DNA of 14,489 nt, taken from contig CAUQSG010000038.1 in the NCBI GenBank assembly GCA_963520725.1, forward strand, positions 1-14,489. Reading direction: 5' to 3'. This stretch comes from JABCPE02 sp963520725. GTDB taxonomy: Bacteria > Bacteroidota > Bacteroidia > Flavobacteriales > Weeksellaceae. Numbering within the stretch: the stretch's first letter is position 1; each line of letters starts with the position of its first letter. Both the position numbers and the translations under genes were made by a program. The notes beneath the pieces were generated by a model. That model was given only the letters and a program-made list of their open reading frames with translations. It had not been told where the DNA came from and ran no database searches. This document shows, in pieces, positions 7,012 to 14,154 of this stretch.

Positions 7012-9831
7012 ATGTTTTACAATCATCAAGAGATAGAAAAGAAATGGCAGAAGTTTTGGGAAGAAAACCAAACTTTCAAAAGCCTGCAGCCGTCAGAAAG
7101 CAGCAAACCGAAATATTATGTTTTAGATATGTTCCCTTATCCATCAGGGGCGGGGCTCCATGTGGGGCATCCGCTGGGGTATATTGCGAGTGATATTTAT
7201 GCCAGGTTCAAAAGGCACCAAGGGTATAATGTCCTTCATCCTGTGGGCTATGACAGCTTTGGGCTTCCTGCTGAACAATACGCGATTCAGACAGGGCAGC
7301 ACCCTGCGGTTACCACTGAGGAAAACATCAATAGATACGAACAGCAGCTTAAAAAAATCGGTTTTTCCTTCGATTGGAGCAGGGAGATTAGAACCTCTGA
7401 CCCAGCCTATTACAGATGGACGCAGTGGATATTCATAGAACTGTTTCATTCTTGGTATAATAAGGCTACGGACAGAGCAGAGAACATTTCTACCCTTGTG
7501 GCTCATTTTGAAAAATTTGGGACAGAAAACCTTGATGCTGTGCAGTCTGAGGAACTAAATTTCACTGCGGAGGAATGGCTAAACGCTTCTGAGGCGGATA
7601 AACAAGATATTTTATTGAACTACAGAATGGCTTACCGAGCAGAAACTACGGTAAACTGGTGTCCTGCACTCGGAACGGTTCTTGCCAATGATGAGGTAAA
7701 AGATGGTAAGTCTGAGCGTGGCGGATACCCTGTTTATCAAAAGAAAATGATGCAGTGGTCTATGCGTATTACAGCTTATTCGGACAGACTTTTGAGAGGG
7801 CTGGACGGGCTGGACTGGTCAGAAGCAGTGAAAGAAAGCCAAAGAAACTGGATCGGAAAATCTGAGGGTGCTTTGGTGAAATTCGGTATTAAAGGTTCTG
7901 ATGATTTCATAGAGGTTTTCACTACTCGCCCTGATACTATTTTTGGGGTGTCATTCGTTACGCTTGCTCCGGAACACGAATTGGTTTCGAAAATCACTAC
8001 ACCAGAGCAGAAAGAAGCTGTGGAAGCCTATATAGAAGCCACTTCCAAACGCTCTGAAAGAGACAGAATGGCAGATGTGAAGACTATTTCAGGGGTGTTC
8101 ACGGGGGCTTATGCAGAACATCCTATTACTAAAGAACCAGTCCCTATTTGGCTTGGCGATTATGTATTGGCAGGATACGGAACAGGCGCTGTGATGGCGG
8201 TTCCTGCGGGGGATGAGAGAGACTTTGCCTTTGCGAAACATTTTAATATTGAGATAAAAAATATATTTGACAAAGATATCTCCGAGAAGGCTTTTACCGA
8301 GAAAGAAGGTATGGTTTACCAAAATTCGGAGTTTCTAAATGGCTGTAGTAGTTATCATGAAGCAGTAAAATCAGTTGTGGAATACTTGGAAAATCATAAA
8401 GTAGGAAAATCCAAGATAAACTACCGCCAGAGGGATGCTATTTTCTCACGCCAAAGATACTGGGGAGAGCCTGTTCCTATTTATTATGAAAACGAAATGC
8501 CGTACACTCTGCCTGTTTCTGCGCTTCCACTTGAGTTGCCAGAAGTAGAAAAATACCTGCCAACCGAAGATGGAGACCCGCCGCTTGGGAATGCTAAAAA
8601 TTTCGCTTGGGATAAGGTTAATCAAAAAGTGGTTTCTACGGAACTTATTGACAATCAAAATGTTTTCCCACTTGAATTGTCCACTATGCCAGGCTGGGCA
8701 GGGAGCTCTTGGTATTTCTTGAGATACATGAACCCAAATAACGAAGCCGAGTTTTGCGATAAAAATATATCCGACTACTGGGGGCAGGTGGATTTGTATA
8801 TCGGTGGAAGTGAGCATGCTACGGGACACCTTCTTTATTCTCGTTTTTGGACTATGTTCTTGAAAGATAGACGATTCATTAGCCATGAAGAACCTTTCCA
8901 AAAAATGATAAACCAAGGGATGATTTTGGGGATTTCGGCATTTGTGTATCGTGTGGATGGAACGAATAAGTATGTTTCAAAAGCACTGGCAAAAGACTAC
9001 GAAACTCAAAAAATCCACATCGATATTTCTTTATTAAAAGGAACTTCGGACGAGCTGGATTTAGATAAGTTTAAAGCTTGGCGACCAGAGTTTAAGGATG
9101 CTGAATTTATCTTGGAAGACGGAAAATACATCACAGAAAGAGAGGTGGAAAAAATGTCTAAATCCAAATATAATGTAGTAAATCCTGATGATATTTGCGA
9201 GGAATATGGAGCGGATTGTCTAAGGCTTTATGAAATGTTCCTTGGGCCGCTGGAGCAGTCTAAGCCATGGAATACACAGGGCTTGAGCGGAGTTTATGGC
9301 TTCCTTAAGAAGTTCTATAATCTTTATTTTGATGGGGATACTTTTTCGGTTTCAGAGGAAGAGCCTACGAAAGAGGAGCTTAAAATCCTGCATACATTGA
9401 TTAAAAAGGTGATTTATGATATTGAGAATTTTTCATTTAATACTTCTGTGTCGCAGTTTATGATAGCCGTGAATGAATTACAGAAACTAAAATGTAATAA
9501 AAAAGCTATCTTAGAGCCGCTCGCGGTTCTTATTTCTCCTTACGCACCGCATGTTTGTGAGGAGCTTTGGAGTCTTCTTGGTAATTCACAAAGTATAGAT
9601 TTTGCATCTTTCCCTGCTCTGAATGAGGCGTATTTGGTGGAAGATGAAATAGAATATCCAGTCAGTTTTAATGGGAAGATGAGATTCAAACTTTCTCTTT
9701 CTGCTGAGCTTTCTAAAGAGGAAATCGAGGAAATAGTAATGAAAGATGAGAAAGTAATCCAGCAGCTGGACGGAGCTAAACCAAAGAAAATCATAGTGGT
9801 TCCGAAGAAAATCATCAATATAGTATCCTAA
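7012..9831 (+). CDS. leuS: Leucyl-tRNA synthetase
   Basis: Cytoplasmic class Ia synthetase that charges tRNA-Leu with leucine. The first catalytic signature is FPYPSGAGLHVGH (HIGH-type motif HVGH at residues 50-53) and the second is KMSKS at 714-718. Between them lie the CP1 region with WCP at 216-218, the editing domain (TTRPDTIFGVSFVTLAPEH and GTGAVMAVPAGDERD), and the WAGSSWYFLRYMNP and DLYIGGSEHATGHLLYSRFW blocks of the catalytic core. The anticodon-binding and C-terminal domains follow, ending PKKIINIVS. At 939 aa it is longer than the roughly 860-aa enzyme of E. coli. The extra length includes about 50 residues before WCP (around 151-210) and a long stretch before KMSKS, both of which appear typical of Bacteroidota. 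The ZN-1 cysteines seen in E. coli are mostly absent after WCP. It is a single-gene unit with its own promoter-like box; no clear terminator follows. Confidence 0.98.
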   Translation: MFYNHQEIEKKWQKFWEENQTFKSLQPSESSKPKYYVLDMFPYPSGAGLHVGHPLGYIASDIYARFKRHQGYNVLHPVGYDSFGLPAEQYAIQTGQHPAVTTEENINRYEQQLKKIGFSFDWSREIRTSDPAYYRWTQWIFIELFHSWYNKATDRAENISTLVAHFEKFGTENLDAVQSEELNFTAEEWLNASEADKQDILLNYRMAYRAETTVNWCPALGTVLANDEVKDGKSERGGYPVYQKKMMQWSMRITAYSDRLLRGLDGLDWSEAVKESQRNWIGKSEGALVKFGIKGSDDFIEVFTTRPDTIFGVSFVTLAPEHELVSKITTPEQKEAVEAYIEATSKRSERDRMADVKTISGVFTGAYAEHPITKEPVPIWLGDYVLAGYGTGAVMAVPAGDERDFAFAKHFNIEIKNIFDKDISEKAFTEKEGMVYQNSEFLNGCSSYHEAVKSVVEYLENHKVGKSKINYRQRDAIFSRQRYWGEPVPIYYENEMPYTLPVSALPLELPEVEKYLPTEDGDPPLGNAKNFAWDKVNQKVVSTELIDNQNVFPLELSTMPGWAGSSWYFLRYMNPNNEAEFCDKNISDYWGQVDLYIGGSEHATGHLLYSRFWTMFLKDRRFISHEEPFQKMINQGMILGISAFVYRVDGTNKYVSKALAKDYETQKIHIDISLLKGTSDELDLDKFKAWRPEFKDAEFILEDGKYITEREVEKMSKSKYNVVNPDDICEEYGADCLRLYEMFLGPLEQSKPWNTQGLSGVYGFLKKFYNLYFDGDTFSVSEEEPTKEELKILHTLIKKVIYDIENFSFNTSVSQFMIAVNELQKLKCNKKAILEPLAVLISPYAPHVCEELWSLLGNSQSIDFASFPALNEAYLVEDEIEYPVSFNGKMRFKLSLSAELSKEEIEEIVMKDEKVIQQLDGAKPKKIIVVPKKIINIVS

Positions 9832-9942
9832 TTTGATAAAGATTTTAAAATTTGGTAAACTTTTTGATTATTCTATAAATATAGAAGCTTATTTTAATTA
9901 AAAAACATATTTATTTCTTAAAATTTTCAATTTTTGATGAAA

Positions 9943-9950
9943 TAAATTTG
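9943..9950 (+). promoter_or_regulatory. -7 box (TAAATTTG) for the exbB-exbD-exbD-tonB operon
   Basis: Exact TAnnTTTG match in the very AT-rich 182-nt gap between leuS and exbB. It implies a leader of about 60 nt, the longest in this window. The rest of the gap holds no convincing hairpin terminator and no obvious Fur-like palindrome, so no iron control can be claimed from sequence. Confidence 0.45.
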
Positions 9951-10013
9951 TGTAGAACAAAAAAAAGTATTTATTTTACGCAATCAAAAAATAATTTATA
10001 ATTTAGTTTAGAT

Positions 10014-10883
10014 ATGGAAATGAATGTTTCAACTCAAGAGCAACAAGTAGTTGCAAGAAAAACAGGAGGTCTTAACCCATTTTTAGTATTACCACTTTTA
10101 TTAGTAGTAGGTGTTTGTATTTATCTATTCATCTTTGGTAGTACAGGAAACTTTACTCATAAAGGTGAGGAAGTTAGTGGTGTTTCAGTAGCGTTTTTGG
10201 ATATTCCATTAAAAGAATTGACACCTAAGTCTGTTATGGGGATGGTGTACATGGGAGGTATGATTGTACCTGTCCTTATTACTTGTGCTATTACAGTATT
10301 GGTATTCTCTTTAGAGCGTTTATTCGTTTTGAACAAAGCGGAAGGAGCTGGAAATCTTGAAGCATTTGTTTTGAAAATCAGACAATTGTTGAAAGAAAAT
10401 AGAATTTCTGAAGCACAAGAAGAATGTGACAAACAAAGAGGTTCTGTAGGAAATGTTGTTAAAGAAGCTTTGACTACTTATAAAGCTCTTAGCAAAGAAA
10501 CTACTATGAACAGAGAGCAAAAGATGGCTGCTCTTAGCAAGTCTATCGAAGAGGCTACTACACTAGAAATGCCTATGATGGAAAAGAACATGTCTATCCT
10601 TTCTACATTAGGAACAGTAGCTACGCTAATCGCGTTGTTAGGAACCGTAATGGGGATGATCGGTGCGTTCCACTCTTTAGGTGCTGGTGGAGGAACTCCA
10701 GATGCTGCAGCTCTATCTATCGGTATCTCTGAAGCCTTGATCAACACGGCATTAGGAATTGGTACATCTGCTCTTGCTATTATCTTATATAACTTCTTTA
10801 CATCTAAGATAGATGGTATGACATTTAAGATTGATGAAATCGCAATGTCTATTCAACAATCTTTCGCTGAAACTCAAAGATAA
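10014..10883 (+). CDS. exbB: ExbB/TolQ/MotA-family proton channel protein of the TonB complex
   Basis: Inner-membrane proton-channel subunit that, with ExbD, energises TonB for outer-membrane receptors. The family core is visible in STLGTVATLIALLGTVMG (around 197-214) and ISEALINTALGIGTSA (around 238-253), the two C-terminal membrane helices that line the pore. Hydrophobic segments are at about 22-42, 79-100, 196-222 and 240-262. The first is additional to the three helices of E. coli ExbB, and a periplasmic loop of some 35 residues follows it. The cytoplasmic domain is residues 101-195. Length is 289 aa against 244 in E. coli. ATGs at 10014 and 10020 are both possible starts. It is the first gene of the operon, and exbD starts 67 nt after its stop. 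The TonB partner downstream favours ExbB over TolQ. Confidence 0.93.
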   Translation: MEMNVSTQEQQVVARKTGGLNPFLVLPLLLVVGVCIYLFIFGSTGNFTHKGEEVSGVSVAFLDIPLKELTPKSVMGMVYMGGMIVPVLITCAITVLVFSLERLFVLNKAEGAGNLEAFVLKIRQLLKENRISEAQEECDKQRGSVGNVVKEALTTYKALSKETTMNREQKMAALSKSIEEATTLEMPMMEKNMSILSTLGTVATLIALLGTVMGMIGAFHSLGAGGGTPDAAALSIGISEALINTALGIGTSALAIILYNFFTSKIDGMTFKIDEIAMSIQQSFAETQR

Positions 10884-10950
10884 GATTCAGCATTATAAAA
10901 GGATGATGATTTATCCAAAAGTATAGAAGTTTAATATAAAATAATACAAA

Positions 10951-11544
10951 ATGGCGAAAGTAAAACCAAAAAGACACGGCGTATTGACCGATATGACCGC
11001 CATGTGTGATGTTACTTTCCTGCTTCTTACCTTTTTTATCTTGACAACGGAGTTTAAACAGCCCGATGTGGAGAACATTGTAACGCCTTCTTCTGTTTCT
11101 AAATCGAAACTAACTGAGGCAGCTAACACAATGACAATTAGCGTAACGAACGATGGAAGATATTATTTTACTCCTACCAGTGACCCTGAACATAGAAAAA
11201 AACTATTAGAGGCAATGGGAGAGAAAAATAAAATCACATTTACAGATAAAGAAAAACAAATTTTTGCGAAAACTGAATTTGTAGGTGTGTCGGTTTCTCA
11301 GCTAAAAGGTTTCCTACAATTGTCGGAAGACCAGAGAAAGAATTTCAAAGGAGGTACAATTCCTTTGGATAGTGCAAATAAACAGTTGATAGACTGGGTG
11401 GATATAAACCGAAAAATAAACAATAATGCAACCCTTGCCGTAAAAGGAGATGGTAATGCATCATATGATAAATTTAAGGTTTTATTCGAGGGATTGAAAG
11501 ATATAAAATTTTATAACTTCGTGTTGGTAACAACAGAGGAATAA
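10951..11544 (+). CDS. exbD: ExbD/TolR-family biopolymer transport protein, first copy
   Basis: Inner-membrane partner of ExbB, with one N-terminal helix and a periplasmic domain. The helix follows the family pattern TDMTAMCDVTFLLLTFFILT; Asp20 in MCDV corresponds to the proton-carrying Asp of E. coli ExbD (Asp25). A periplasmic domain of about 160 residues includes TISVTNDGRYYF and the C-terminal ATLAVKGDGNASYDKF segment, which matches the usual ExbD/TolR beta-strand plus helix ending. At 197 aa it is about 55 residues longer than E. coli ExbD, mainly in the middle (around 85-150). It is clearly different from the second exbD, which starts 16 nt after its stop. Cys19 next to the key Asp replaces the hydrophobic residue seen in the other copy. 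Confidence 0.92.
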   Translation: MAKVKPKRHGVLTDMTAMCDVTFLLLTFFILTTEFKQPDVENIVTPSSVSKSKLTEAANTMTISVTNDGRYYFTPTSDPEHRKKLLEAMGEKNKITFTDKEKQIFAKTEFVGVSVSQLKGFLQLSEDQRKNFKGGTIPLDSANKQLIDWVDINRKINNNATLAVKGDGNASYDKFKVLFEGLKDIKFYNFVLVTTEE

Positions 11545-11560
11545 ACATAAAAGAATAAAA

Positions 11561-12100
11561 ATGGCAGAAGTACAAGTACAAGAAAAAGGTAACAAAGGAG
11601 GTAAAGTCCGTTCCAAAAAAAATAGTACTCGTGTAGATATGACACCGATGGTAGATTTGAACTTCCTTTTATTGATGTTCTTTATGTTTACCACTACCTT
11701 TACTAAACCCAACATTATGGACCTGACCCTTCCAGCGAAGCCTGATGATAAGACTACACAGGTTAAACCGCCTATGGTAGATCTAAGAAACTCTATTACA
11801 TTCATTATAGGAAAGGATGATAATTTATTTTATCACCAGCAGGATGCAAAAGGACTTAATGAGAGTACTCTTATCAAAACATCTTATGACAGAGAAGGAG
11901 TAGAAAAAGTAATAGAGCAGGCTAAAAAGAATGCTGTGAAGAAAGAGAATTTTACGGTAATTATAAAACCTGTAGATGATGCAAGTTTTAAACATTTCGT
12001 AGATATTCTGGATGAAATGGAAATTACAGGAAGTGAGCACTTTGGTATTTCCGAATTGAAGCCTTTTGAAAAAGAGGTTTATGAGAAAAAAGTAAAATAA
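11561..12100 (+). CDS. exbD: ExbD/TolR-family biopolymer transport protein, second copy
   Basis: Second ExbD-type subunit of the same operon, 179 aa. A basic N-terminal tail (GKVRSKKNSTR) precedes the membrane helix VDMTPMVDLNFLLLMFFMFT. Asp32 in MVDL is the conserved protonatable residue, and this copy keeps the canonical TPMVD form. The periplasmic part contains ITFIIGKDDNLFYH and ENFTVIIKPVDDASFKHFVD, the latter matching the conserved C-terminal ExbD/TolR region. It shares the architecture but little sequence with the first copy, so the two are long-diverged and probably non-redundant. The tonB start lies 17 nt after its stop. Two exbD genes between exbB and tonB is a known Bacteroidota arrangement. 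Confidence 0.92.
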   Translation: MAEVQVQEKGNKGGKVRSKKNSTRVDMTPMVDLNFLLLMFFMFTTTFTKPNIMDLTLPAKPDDKTTQVKPPMVDLRNSITFIIGKDDNLFYHQQDAKGLNESTLIKTSYDREGVEKVIEQAKKNAVKKENFTVIIKPVDDASFKHFVDILDEMEITGSEHFGISELKPFEKEVYEKKVK

Positions 12101-12117
12101 TTTAAAAACCAAAAGTT

Positions 12118-12999
12118 ATGGCAGAAGAACAATTAAAATACGCAGACTTCGAGGAGTTGGTATTTGAAAATAGAAATAAAGCCTATGGTGCCTATGACTT
12201 GAGGAGAAGTTATAGAGGTCTTTTAACCAAAGCATTCGTTATAGGAGTATTGTTTTTTTCCGGCATGATTCTTTTGCCATTGTTATATTCTAAAGCGATA
12301 AAAACGGAAGCGAAAGAAGGGGATGGAATAGAAGTAGAAGTAAATCTTAAGGATCTTGAAATGCCAGAGGAAGAAGATCCAGCTCCAGATGAGCCTTTGG
12401 AAAATAAACAAGAAGAGGTATTGCAGAGCTTGGATGATGTAGCACCTCCTCCATCAGAGCAAGTGGCTACTATTGCCAATGTAGTTCCTGAGCCAGTAGA
12501 AAACGCGCCTATCGAGACGCCGCCACCTACTAAAAAAGAGATGGAAAACAAGGCTATATCTACAAAAACTCAGGAAGGAGTTGCGGTAACTAACAACGCT
12601 CCACCACCAGTACAAGGTGTAGAAGGAGGTAGAGGAGATAAGGCTAAAATAGAAGGAGCGAAGATTGTAGATAAACCTGTAGATACAAAGGAGATTCATA
12701 CTTCAGTAGATGTAGAAGCTGACTATGGTAATGGAGGATTGAACGGGTTTAGAGCAAAAGTCGCAGAAAACTTTGATAGTGAAGCGGTACAAGGAGAAGG
12801 AATGCTTACTACAACTGTAAAATTCGTAGTGGAAACTAACGGAACTGTTTCTCAGGTAAAAGCTACAGGATCTAATCCTGATTTCAACAGAGAAGCAGAG
12901 AGAGTGGTAAGATCTATCAAAGGATGGAAACCAGCTAAAAAAGGAGGAGTTAATGTAAGATCTTATTACAGCCTTCCATTGAAAATGAAGTTTGAATAA
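12118..12999 (+). CDS. tonB: TonB energy-transducing protein
   Basis: 293-aa protein that spans the periplasm and transmits ExbB/ExbD energy to outer-membrane receptors. The cytoplasmic N terminus holds FEELVFENRNKAYGAYDLRR (11-30), a hallmark of Bacteroidota TonB proteins. One membrane helix lies at about 36-58. A proline- and acid-rich linker (around 80-165, e.g. MPEEEDPAPDEP and APPPSEQ) should reach across the periplasm. The C-terminal TonB domain spans about 205-293: GFRAKVAENF, TTVKFVVETNGTVSQVKATG, AERVVRSIKGWKPAKKGG and SYYSLPLKMKFE. It is the last gene of the operon, followed by a terminator. The two receptors at the left end of the window are plausible clients, but flavobacteria carry many receptors and often several TonB proteins, so the pairing is not shown by the sequence. 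Confidence 0.96.
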   Translation: MAEEQLKYADFEELVFENRNKAYGAYDLRRSYRGLLTKAFVIGVLFFSGMILLPLLYSKAIKTEAKEGDGIEVEVNLKDLEMPEEEDPAPDEPLENKQEEVLQSLDDVAPPPSEQVATIANVVPEPVENAPIETPPPTKKEMENKAISTKTQEGVAVTNNAPPPVQGVEGGRGDKAKIEGAKIVDKPVDTKEIHTSVDVEADYGNGGLNGFRAKVAENFDSEAVQGEGMLTTTVKFVVETNGTVSQVKATGSNPDFNREAERVVRSIKGWKPAKKGGVNVRSYYSLPLKMKFE

Positions 13000-13018
13000 C
13001 TTTTTTAACCTAATAATA

Positions 13019-13050
13019 AAAAAGAGGAGTAATTTTACTTCTCTTTTTTT
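13019..13050 (+). terminator. Rho-independent terminator after tonB
   Basis: 12-bp stem AAAAAGAGGAGT (13019-13030) with ACTTCTCTTTTT (13037-13048), containing one G-T pair, loop AATTTT, followed by T residues. It ends the TonB operon 20 nt after the tonB stop. The genes beyond it therefore need their own promoter or depend on read-through. Confidence 0.82.
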
Positions 13051-13052
13051 AT

Positions 13053-13060
13053 TATATTTG
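13053..13060 (+). promoter_or_regulatory. -7 box (TATATTTG) directly before the 66-aa membrane protein
   Basis: Exact TAnnTTTG match immediately behind the tonB terminator. Only 5 nt separate it from the ATG at 13066, so transcription from it would start almost on the initiation codon and give an essentially leaderless message. No TTG -33 element is seen. The match could be chance in AT-rich DNA. Confidence 0.4.
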
Positions 13061-13065
13061 TCACT

Positions 13066-13266
13066 ATGTTTTATAATATATTAACATTCGTTGTAGGGTT
13101 TTTGTATATCATTGTTGGTGTTTTTGTGATTATTACAAGATCATTTGGTGTAAAATTAGACCCGATAGCAGCAAATGCATTGGGTATTTTACTCTGTATT
13201 TATGGGGTATTTAGGTTAGTTAGAGCATTTATTCGTTTAAGAAAAGAAAGAAGAGATGAAGAGTAA
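13066..13266 (+). CDS. Small two-helix inner-membrane protein of unknown function
   Basis: 66-aa protein not assigned to a characterised family. Two hydrophobic helices are visible, at about residues 4-24 (ILTFVVGFLYIIVGVFVII) and 33-55 (AANALGILLCIYGVFRLVRA). A strongly basic and acidic tail (RLRKERRDEE) should lie in the cytoplasm. Its end overlaps the start of the PstS-like lipoprotein gene by 11 nt in a different frame, which indicates translational coupling and supports it as a real gene despite its size. No other in-frame ATG exists downstream, so 13066 is the only good start. It may assist the downstream binding protein or be a general small membrane protein; the sequence does not decide between these. 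Confidence 0.72.
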   Translation: MFYNILTFVVGFLYIIVGVFVIITRSFGVKLDPIAANALGILLCIYGVFRLVRAFIRLRKERRDEE

Positions 13267-14143
13267 ATTAGTTTTATATATTTTATTAGCATTTTTGGTT
13301 TTTTCGTGTAAAAGCGAGGAACAAAAAAAAGAAGAGGCCATTCCACTTCATACCAGAGGCGAAATCACTTTACAGTATGATGATTCCTTTACCAATATAG
13401 CAGAAGCGCTATCTCAGCGATATATGAAGGTTTATCCTAATGCCAAAATAAACCTGAAAGTCAGCAAAGAAGATCAAGCATTGGAAGATTTGCTCAATCA
13501 TAAAGTGGATATGATTATCATGTCTCGTGAACTCACTGAGCAGGAACGAAAATACTGGGATGTAAAGACAAAACTTCCATGGCAGCCTTCTTATTTTGCG
13601 GCGGACGCAGTGTGTTTTGTGGTGAATAAAAACTCAGAAAAACAGCATGTCTCTTTGGAAGAAATAAAAGAAATGCTGAAATCAGGAGATAAAAAGTTGA
13701 TTTTTGATGGTGCGAATACAAGTAATCTGAATGCCGTGCTTCAAAAATTAAATTTAGATCTTAAAGATGTGAAATATTCCCGATTAGAAGGAAATGAAAA
13801 AATTATAGAAAGTTTAGAGAAATTTTCTAATCATATAGGCGTAATCAGCTATAACACGATTAGCCGTCCATACGGAGAGAGAGCCACAAAATTGAGAGAA
13901 AACATTAAAATTCTTCCAATAAAAGAAGGTGATTCTCTACTTCTGCCAAATAAAGAAAACCTAAAAACTCAGAAATATCCATTGACCAAACTTCTGTATT
14001 TCCTGACAGATGAAGGGACTTTTGGTGTGGCGAATGGATTGATAAGATATTCATGCACGGATATTGGACAGAAAATAGTAAGTAGAGAAGGGCTTCAGCC
14101 GTATAATCTTTATCCAAGAACTATAAATATAATACATAAATAG
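13256..14143 (+). CDS. PstS-like substrate-binding lipoprotein
   Basis: 295-aa lipoprotein with a periplasmic-binding-protein fold of the PstS/PBP-like class. The signal MKSKLVLYILLAFLVFSC gives lipidation at Cys18, followed by the acidic KSEEQ. The body shows the two-lobe pattern: ITLQYDDSFTNIAEALSQRY at the start, KVDMIIMSRELTEQE (the PstS-type 'D..i.SR.lt..E' block), FAADAVCFVVN, VSLEEIKEML, then GVISYNT and the C-terminal PLTKLLYFLTDEG region. In phosphate-binding homologues these blocks contact the ligand, but the classic early GS(T/S) phosphate loop is replaced by DDSF, so phosphate may not be the ligand. No pstC, pstA, pstB or phoU lies nearby. It overlaps the small membrane protein upstream by 11 nt, and bshB1 starts 11 nt after its stop, suggesting one transcript. 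The family assignment is good; the ligand is unknown. Confidence 0.82.
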   Translation: MKSKLVLYILLAFLVFSCKSEEQKKEEAIPLHTRGEITLQYDDSFTNIAEALSQRYMKVYPNAKINLKVSKEDQALEDLLNHKVDMIIMSRELTEQERKYWDVKTKLPWQPSYFAADAVCFVVNKNSEKQHVSLEEIKEMLKSGDKKLIFDGANTSNLNAVLQKLNLDLKDVKYSRLEGNEKIIESLEKFSNHIGVISYNTISRPYGERATKLRENIKILPIKEGDSLLLPNKENLKTQKYPLTKLLYFLTDEGTFGVANGLIRYSCTDIGQKIVSREGLQPYNLYPRTINIIHK

Positions 14144-14154
14144 AATAAAATAAA

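Noticed and set aside
8446..8916. 156-aa minus-strand open frame inside leuS
   Set aside because: leuS is unambiguous in the other strand through this region; the antisense protein has no recognisable features.
9832..10013. Possible riboswitch, small RNA or Fur site in the leuS-exbB gap
   Set aside because: The region is very AT-rich with only a small chance palindrome near 9875-9890. No known riboswitch core, strong hairpin or GATAATGATAATCATTATC-like palindrome was seen.
12210..12551. 113-aa Ser/Gly-rich minus-strand open frame inside tonB
   Set aside because: It is the complement of the proline- and acid-rich linker of TonB, which naturally produces a long low-complexity antisense frame.
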